Notes under the pieces: generated by a model
Told to the model about the DNA's origin: nothing
Database searches by the model: none
Seen by the model: the letters and a program-made list of their open reading frames with translations, nothing else
Shown: positions 57,428-64,000 of the stretch, one piece after another
Position numbering within the stretch: position 1 is the stretch's first letter
How the letters are laid out: each line of letters starts with the position of its first letter
From: Trichopria drosophilae
Taxonomy: Eukaryota > Arthropoda > Insecta > Hymenoptera > Diapriidae
Direction of reading: 5' to 3'
Assembly: GCA_030407085.1 (NCBI GenBank)
Contig: CM059585.1
Location: 64,053,501 to 64,117,500 of the forward strand
DNA length: 64,000 nucleotides
Translations under genes and position numbers: made by a program

Positions 57428-57890
57428 CCCATTAAGGCCCATGCCTAACATAGAATTGATATATTGTATAACACATGTATAGATACGTGTATAACAATGT
57501 GTTATAAACAATTTCGTCAAAAGTGGTTTTAGGCGAAGTGTGACTGCGGCAATCGATTCTACGGGAAAAATTACATGGAAAGCATGTGTAATGTATTGTT
57601 AAAAATCGTCAATTTGTTGTAAAAAATAATAAATAAACTATACGGACGAAAACTCGTTTGTGTTATAAACAATTATTTTTTATAAACAAGAAAACGGGGG
57701 GATTTTATTTTTAGCATATATCCTATTTCTATTAAATAGTTTGGCGCTATTTGCGATATGCTAGGCATAAGCAGAAGTGGGGTTTTCCGTATTGTTTAAT
57801 TATTATTTTTAACACCAACGGTTGGCGTAGTCGCATTTCGGCTAAAACCACTTTTGACGAAATTGTTTATAACAAATTGTTACAAAACTT
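57428..57890. mobile_element. Foldback repeat, AAGGCCCATGCCTA family
   Basis: Just inside TTAA (57424-57427) it starts CCCATTAAGGCCCATGCCTA. The inner word CAATTTCGTCAAAAGTGGTT (about 57511) faces its inverse at about 57845-57870, and ATGCCTA faces TAGGCATAAG near 57762. A related partial copy is at 23293-23560. The right boundary is uncertain because a LINE begins at about 57890. Confidence 0.6.
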
Positions 57891-57892
57891 CT

Positions 57893-59342
57893 TGCGTGAT
57901 TTTTACGGCATCAGTTATAGAGCTTCCAGATTGAATGGCAACAGTGGTCTGGTTGTAAAAATTAATGATTATATTTAACAATTTTGAACTAAATCTTAAG
58001 TTTCTAAGCTTATGCCACAAAAGGAAATTTTTAATGGAATCAAATGTAGCCCTAAAATCTACGAATATAACATATACGCAGCTTTTAGGATTCCTAGTGT
58101 GGATTTGAATCAATGTCATAAGAGTGAAAAGGTTATCCAGACACTCTCTGGCTTTACGGAAACCAGGTTGAAATTGAGGGATTAAGTTCAATTCCTCGAC
58201 CCACACAGTAATTCTTCTATTGATCGAAAGCCTAAAGCCCTTGCAATGCAGTTTTATACTGAGATGAACCTGTAGTTAGACGATTCATTGGTATAGCTCC
58301 TTTTTTGTGAAGTAGGAAGATCAACAAGTCACCCTAACTCTTAGGAATAATTTCCTTGCCTACGATTTTGTTTAAAAACTTTACTAAAAAAGCTAACCAG
58401 GGCGTAGGTGAACGTTTATAAAAGTCATAACAAATTGTCTCCATGCCAGGAACTTAACCTGATTTGCAGCACGCTATACATTCTATAATTTCTTGTGTAG
58501 TAAAGTTACTTTCTAATTCGGAAACAACGAGTTGAAAAGGAGATTCCGGCGACACAGACACATTCTGAGGAAAGGCTTTAATTAAAAATTGATACCATAA
58601 TTATGTACTGATTATGTAACTGGACGAGCAGAACACCCGGTTCTTATTAATAATTTTCCAGAATGATGATGAACCTTGGCTAATTTTTCTGACAGGTTCA
58701 GAAGATGCTCTAGCTCTTTAAAACATTTTGAAGATGTTTTTTAGATTTAAGATATAATGTAACCTCATTGACCCCAAAGTTAGTATGGTTACATAACTGT
58801 AAGTTCGCAAGCGCGTTCTTCTTTAGGCGTGAGCTTCCACCGTCAAACCAGGGGTTGTTATTCCTCTTAATAAAACTTTGACAGTCCGTCTGCCTCATGC
58901 CAGTCTTCGCTGCAACTGCAGTGATTGTTGATCTCAGTATCGGCAATCCATTATATTTATTTACCGAAGAATACATGCTTGGTTCTGTTAAGGCACTCAC
59001 CTTTCCATTGCAAAAGTCAGAGGCTGTATTCTTATTCTACTGAAATTTACAAGATGGTTATGCTACTTCCAACTGAGCTAATGTATGTAAAATTCGCTGG
59101 GGGATCGATTGGCGATCTATCGTTCAGGATAATGCAACCGTTTAACTCTAATAAATCAAGTAATTTTGCTTTTTACATGACGAATATGAAACGCGGGTAC
59201 ATCTATCTGTCGAGAAGGTAGTTAAGAAAGGAATAAAATCAAGATTATTATTTAAACACACGATTCTACAGTTGAAGTCACCTCCAATTATTACAGGATA
59301 AGTCGGAAAGGCATCAGTAGCCGCTACTAAGGCATCACTAAC
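57893..59342 (-). pseudogene. LINE fragment: endonuclease, linker and part of RT
   Basis: Starting near 59330, the minus strand reads PTYPVIIGGDFNCRIVCLNN (endonuclease). At 58710-58990 comes the linker (NNPWFDGGSSRLKKNALANL, LCNHTNFGVNEVTLYLKSKK). At 57880-58206 the RT follows: PQFQPGFRKARECLDNLFTL, VYVIFVDFRATFDSIKNFLL and LNIIINFYNQTTVAI, stopping just before the GVLQG and YADD boxes. Many stops and frameshifts separate the pieces. The clade is not resolved by eye. The element is cut at both ends, against another LINE on the right and a foldback repeat on the left. Confidence 0.85.
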
Positions 59343-60640
59343 TTCAACGTATCATCCATATCCGGCGCCGTGAGCGGACAGACACGGTCCCATTTGTAGT
59401 TTCTGGTGAACACCAGCACCTCTATTTTCCTAGGGTTAATAGAGAGACCCGTTTTCTGACACCAGTGCTCCACAAATGTAAGTGCACGCTGCATTATACT
59501 CGTCAGCTGACTCAAGAACGGCCCCTGACAAGTAGCAGGGCGTCATCCGTATATCTCGTGACGTGTAGTCCAAGCTCCGTGATTCCAGCCAGGAGTTCAT
59601 TCATCACCACATTCCATGGTAGTGGTGAAAGAACCCCTCCCTGTGGACAGCTGGAGTCAACGTAGTCCCGGATTTTCGTATCACCCTTCTCCGCTCGCAG
59701 ACTACGATTCGCCAGCATGTGGTCCACCCAGTCCGCGATTGGTTCCGGCGTGTCGTGCGCACTGAGGTCTCTCCTTATCACTCCACGCGCAGTGTGATTG
59801 AAGGCACCCTCAATGTCCAGCAGAGCGCCCACTGCGAAGCCCTTATTCTCCAGCTGAGTGTCTATCAGTGAGACAGCCTGATGCAGCACCGTCTCAGTGG
59901 AGAGACCCGTTCTGTAGGCATGTTGGCTCCCGTGCAGTAGGCATCGGATTAAGACCATCTCCCTCATGTACCTATCCACGAGTCTTTCTACTAACTTTAG
60001 TATGAACGACGTTAGACTGATAGGTCTAAAGTCCTTGAGCGATTCATAACCGCATCTCCCTACTTTAGGTAGGAAAACCACCTTGACACCCTGCCATGCA
60101 CTAGGCACGTGGCCCAGGATGAGACTAGCTGTAGTTAGTCTCATAAGTGGTCCTATAATCACATCACCAGCTCTTTGGAGAAGAACTGGATAAATTCCAT
60201 CTGGCCCCGGTGACTTATACGGACTAAAGAAGTGTACGTCCTACCTCATCCTCACGGGGCCGGGGTGACGATTTCCCGAGCGATTCGGCGACCAAGTTCT
60301 CTTCGGGACTTGGACGTCCCACCTCCCGTGCCGGGAACGGCTCGATTCAGATCTTCGTCTCCCCCATCCCACTCCCAGACTCATAAAAGCCCGGGAAGTG
60401 GGCTCGGATCAAGCAATCCAGTGTCTCCGCGTCTGTCGTCGTACTGGTGCCATGTGGCAATTTTAGTACTCCCATGATTGCAGCCGGGTCCTTCGCCAGA
60501 ACCTTTCCAAGCCTGACTGCCGGAGGTCCCTTCCCGACCTGCGAGCAGAAGGATTCCCAGCTGTCGTTCTTGGCTTTACTGACTGCATCTCTGAAGTCAT
60601 CTCTTGCTATAGCATAGCTTCCTGTCTAACCTGAAAAGCT
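59343..60640 (-). pseudogene. LINE reverse transcriptase, Jockey/LOA-like
   Basis: On the minus strand: SPYKSPGPDGIYPVLLQRAG (60230 on), then 59512-60162 with SAWQGVKVVFLPKVGR, YESLKDFRPISLTSFILKLV, GSQHAYRTGLSTETVLHQAV, FAVGALLDIEGAFNHTARG, SSCPQGGVLSPLPWNVVMNE and VTRYTDDALLLVRG. A frame change leads to 59343-59515 with LTFVEHWCQKTGLSINPRKI. The catalytic box is YTDD. The wording (LKDFRPISLTSF, DIEGAFN, QGGVLSPLLWN) fits the Jockey/LOA assemblage. The 60230-60640 linker is frameshifted. The RT is truncated after the thumb at 59343. Confidence 0.9.
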
Positions 60641-60648
60641 TTTTAGTG

Positions 60649-61950
60649 TTAACCTTCTTCGCCTCCAGGGTGCGGTTCCACCAGGTCAGCCTCCTGTCCC
60701 TGACAGGGGTCTCCTGGCAGTTTCGCTCGAAGGAGTATTTGATGCCTGCATGCACTGAACGCCTTGGCGGCTTCTTCTAGTGCCAGAGGATTCTTGATCT
60801 TAGCTCCTGGCACATCCTCGAGAGCTACACATAGGTTTCTTTTGAAACCATCCCAGTCTGTACGTCTGTGGTTCCAAATAGATTTCATATTGGCATCAAC
60901 CGCCAGATGAAATGCAATAGTCATGTGATCCGACAGTGACGGATCATCTTTAACCCTCCAATCTTTGATCATATGAAAGAGACTACTGCTACAGAGTGTG
61001 AGGTCCAAGACTTCAGCTCTGATAGCGTTGCGAAAGGTTGGGGTGCTGTCGGTGTTACGGATATCCAGGTCAGTGGTGACCACATATACCAGCAGCGCCT
61101 GTCCTCTTTCATTAATGTCGGTACTGCCCCATATCTGATGGCGTGAATTAGCGTCACAGCCTATCAGTAGGGGGAGCCCCTTCTGCTTGCAATGTTCCAC
61201 CAGTTTCCTTACCTCCCTTGGGGGATTAACGGGCCCGTCATGTGGGAAGTAAGCTGAGACCACTGTTATTTTCCCCAACTCATTTGTGCTGATCGTAATC
61301 ACCATTAGGTCTCTGTTACTCAGATCCAGCAATGGAACTGCGTTCATTCCCTTGGTGAGAACACACGGCCTGGGTTTGACCCTGTAGAAAGCCACCAGCC
61401 TCCTAATGGCATTTTTGATAATCCAAGATTCTTGGATTAGCGCTATGCCTGTGTGCGCCATAACTATGCTCCTCTGTAAACAAGCAGAGGCACCCTTGCT
61501 GTGGTGCAAGTTAATCTGTGTAAACTGAAGTTGCCCGAACGCCATTGTGAAACGACGCGCCTCTTCTTTTACCATGATCGGCCCATACTGGCCGGTGCCA
61601 CCGGTGACCTTGAATGCCACCCGGGTACACCGGTAGTAAGGCCGATTATCACGGGCCGCGGGCGCCCTTGCTGTGGCTTCCGGAATCTGGACAACCAGCA
61701 GCATTCTCCTTCCGCTTTGTTGCCCAGATGCTGGAGCTGTGGCTGAAGACGCCGACTGTCGGATAATCGTCGAGCATGACGTCTTCAACGAGGGGTTGTC
61801 CCCACCCAGACGCCGAAGTATTACCACCGGATCCTCTGGTTTATCCGGAATCCAGGCTGTAGCCTTCAGCATCTTTTGGAGGAGTTCAACCCCTCCGGTC
61901 CTGATCTTTGGGCCCTTCCAGGGGCCCCCCTCGGCCGCAAGTTCAGCCAT
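60649..61950 (-). pseudogene. LINE: ORF1 end joined to endonuclease
   Basis: An open frame of 433 aa. The first 130 residues are the tail of an ORF1 (AWIPDKPEDPVVILRRLGGD), the region described as DUF4780 in insect LINEs. The endonuclease follows: FTQINLHHSKGASACLQRSI, TGIALIQESWI (catalytic Glu), TVVSAYFPHDGPVNPPREV, PLLIGCDANSRHQIWGSTDI (D and N), AEVLDLTLCSSSL and DDPSLSDHMTIAFHL (SDH). All endonuclease catalytic motifs seem present. ORF1 and endonuclease sit in one frame, which suggests either a fused polyprotein or a small indel joining two ORFs. Confidence 0.88.
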
Positions 61951-62004
61951 GAGACGGTCCCTGGTTTCCTGGTTCGCCGGGATGAATGTGAAGGCCCCGG
62001 CCTT

Positions 62005-62638
62005 TCAAAAGAAAGCCTCGATCTTCGGCCATTGCTCCTCTGGCAGCTCTTCAGCACGCCTCGAGAAGTCCCGGCAGAAGGATTCGAGATGCTCCCTTGT
62101 CAGCTTGGCATCGGGGTAATCCTCATTCACCACGACGAGAGTGAGGTGGTTCGCCTGCTGGACGGCAGTGAGACCCAAACCCGTGGCCCTGTCTACAGCC
62201 AATTGGTTCGCGCCTCCCCCCCCCCTACTTTTCTTGGACGGTTTCTACCCCGACGGGTGGTCTCCTGTGGATGCATCCCTCTCTTCGGAGTTTCCATCGT
62301 CCTGGTACTGGTATTAGCGCCCGGGGCACCAATGGCGGCCTCTAGACGCTCTTTCTTTCCGGAGCCTCTTTTGCAGCTCCGCAAAGTCTTTTCCTGTTTT
62401 TTCCGTCGGCGACTCCTGGGCCGTCACACCTTCTTGCGCGGGCGCAGCCCTCTGGGAAGACACCGACAGTGGGTCCTACAGCCTGGTTTCCTAGTGGCAT
62501 CTTGGCAGCCAAAGCGTCTGTTTCGACCTCCATGATCCCCAAGCCGTCCGTTTGTTTTTTAGGTGAGGTAATATAAGGGTTCATGTTGTTCCCACGAGTA
62601 GCTAGGGAAGTAGTCTTCCCCCCGGCAGAGCCCCGCAT
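62005..62638 (-). pseudogene. LINE ORF1, N-terminal part, frameshifted
   Basis: Three overlapping frames cover one worn ORF1. The first, 62342-62638, starts MRGSAGGKTTSLATRGNNMN. The second, 62193-62384, is a basic KRGSGKKERLEAAIGAPG segment. The third, 62005-62202, has ANHLTLVVVNEDYPDAKLTR and EHLESFCRDFSRRAEELPEE, the conserved opening of the same DUF4780-type domain that continues in the next frame. No CCHC knuckles were noted. The domain occurs in Gag-like proteins of insect LINEs and probably binds RNA. Confidence 0.75.
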
Positions 62639-62639
62639 G

Positions 62640-63255
62640 CCGAGGGGTGGCGCCTGGTGCCCAAGGGACCGTTTTACGACACCTTCATAACCCCCGGTGC
62701 CAAGACATTTGGGTTGTGGCCCAAATAATAAGTCGATTCTCGACAGTTAGCCTGTTTCCAGCACGGTGTCCTACACACCTTCCGACTTTGAGGCTGTCTC
62801 ATCTTAGTTGGATCCGCCCCACCACCTCTCGATGCGGGGTTAACCCCTCCTACCGACCCAGCTGGAATGTGCCCACCGGGCAGTCGAAGCCGCCCTGGAT
62901 GGGTACACTGGGTTCGCAACCTAAGATCGGCCACTTGCGAGTGTCATAGTCCCCGGGTTGCCTATGTGGTCCTCAAAGCTCGGACACCCTTTCAATGTTA
63001 CAGTCCCTGGAAGGACCTGTGAAGATACCTCCACTCCTGTGACGCCTAGGATCGGACACGTAAAACCGTGTCATAGTACCCAGAATCACCTTGGGACCTC
63101 TGAGATCTGACCCCTGCAGGGGTCACAATCCTCGGAGAGCCCGATAATGGAATGGAGGCTCACAAAAGTCGTCTTCACTGGTAGTTTTATCGAGAGGCGA
63201 GCGGCGGCTTGCAAGCTCCTCCTCCAACGACAAGGTCCTGAGACAGCTAGGGGGG
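62640..63255 (-). other. GC-rich 5' untranslated region of the LINE
   Basis: This GC-rich block upstream of ORF1 on the minus strand has no coding signature of its own. GATC(C/T)-centred words around ACCCGTGCAGG and GTGTCATAGT are repeated loosely near 62945, 63030-63075 and 63110, suggesting a diverged internal repeat. The sharp GC drop at about 63255 marks the probable 5' end of the element. Confidence 0.55.
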
Positions 63256-63464
63256 AGAATGTTATTAACCCGTAATGATTTTTCGGATTTATATCCCATA
63301 TTTAGCGTTTTATTTTCAACGGCATTCATTTTATTAGAAATTGTGGAGATGTTGGAATTGGATTCCTTTATAATACTACTTAATTGGCCGTGCCAATTTG
63401 TCAACGACTCAATTGATTCCTTTAATTCCTTTATCGACTCATTGATTTCCTAGAATTCTGCCAT
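63256..63464 (-). pseudogene. Coiled-coil ORF start, probably retroelement ORF1
   Basis: From ATG at 63464 the minus strand reads MAEF, a TAG stop, then EINESIKELKESIESLTNWH, SSIIKESNSNISTISNKMNA and VENKTLNMGYKSEKSL. Hydrophobic residues recur in a heptad-like pattern, so it would form a coiled coil. It stops where the LINE 5' UTR begins. A coiled coil near the start is common in retroelement ORF1/Gag proteins, but the family is not recognisable. Confidence 0.45.
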
Positions 63465-64000
63465 GTTCAACGTTGCTAATTACGAGCATGATACACGTAT
63501 ACCAACAACTATATAAACATGCTCGGGTTACGTATCGATTGTATGAGTAAATACTTCAAAACTTGAGTGAAATGTCCGTAAAAAATCGAGAATCATAGTA
63601 TATATTAGAAAACACAATTAAATATTGCAGACGTCTACACTTTATTGTACAGCACAACACAGTCCGCCATTTACTTGATAAATAGATAGATATGACTTAG
63701 TCCTCATGCATAGGGATACACATTTTCATGACGTGAAATGGGCAGCTGAGCAGACTCCGATGAAAAATGCTATGAGATCCTTTTTCCTGCTCATATCTGC
63801 AAATTTACTTACAAGGGTATGTTCTGATTGAACTCAAAATTCCGCGGTGAAAGTATCCCAAATGTCGAATGTCCCTAGACTGTCAATGATTGCTTTTAAT
63901 TGAAGTATTCAGTTATAATCTTCAGGCGACTGACCACTACAGGCGAGATCCTTAAGTCTGAGCAAAAGGATTTTCTGCAGACTGCAGTTTGGCATTTAAA
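63465..64000. other. Stretch to the window end, no genes
   Basis: AATTACGAGCATGATAC near 63479 and CATGCTCGGGTTACGTA near 63519 form a weak inverted repeat around a 25-bp loop. No coding signal is seen. Confidence 0.4.

Noticed and set aside
61501..62535. Long plus-strand frames up to 219 codons
   Set aside because: They are antisense to the GC-rich LINE ORF1/endonuclease; no recognisable protein.

Overview
The window looks like intergenic or intronic DNA from an arthropod, most likely an insect. It is AT-rich and made almost entirely of transposable-element remains in many states of decay. The insect guess rests on the mix of families: BEL/Pao and insect gypsy-type LTR elements, I-, CR1- and Jockey/LOA-like LINEs, piggyBac, Transib, Tc1/mariner and pogo-type elements, and tRNA-derived SINEs. 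I found no intact protein-coding host gene. The only host-gene candidate is one short exon-like segment near 13.43 kb. No bacterial, CRISPR or operon structure is present.

Layout. 0-5 kb: a gypsy-type pol fragment (minus), an 895-bp element with 30-bp terminal inverted repeats, and an internally deleted I-like LINE (plus). 5.2-9.1 kb (minus): a BEL LTR with its decayed pol, joined directly to a LINE reverse transcriptase. 9.2-9.7 kb: a 560-bp GA microsatellite. 11.9-16 kb: a SINE with target duplications, the exon-like segment, and two MITEs 13 bp apart. 18.2-24.3 kb: a nested hairpin of long inverted repeats carrying a TTAA-flanked and a TA-flanked MITE. 24.6-27.7 kb: a 5'-truncated LINE, a foldback MITE, a second SINE and a piggyBac scrap. 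27.8-31.05 kb: a second BEL pol (plus). 31.9-35.6 kb: a LINE RT interrupted by a 3,012-bp TA-flanked foldback element that holds a mariner-like transposase fragment.

36.5-40.4 kb: a possible LTR with tandem repeats, a piggyBac transposase pseudogene, a GC-rich patch and a third SINE. 40.55-45.06 kb: a nearly full-length but broken CR1-like LINE (minus). 45-49 kb: MITE-like repeats. 50.3-52.1 kb: a putative solo LTR with a 4-bp target duplication. 53.5-56.2 kb: a Transib (RAG1-related) transposase pseudogene, itself hit by a MITE. 57.4-63.5 kb: two LINEs back to back (minus), the second GC-rich with an endonuclease and RT, then the start of a coiled-coil ORF.

The elements do not form a pathway; they are independent insertions whose nesting gives a relative chronology. 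The most instructive items are the Transib relic, the exactly resolvable TA insertion in the 35-kb LINE, the nested hairpin where one arm serves as the empty site for a MITE in the other, and a dispersed ATGGCGGATCC repeat found inside elements with unrelated ends. All assignments were made by eye from protein motifs and repeat boundaries.
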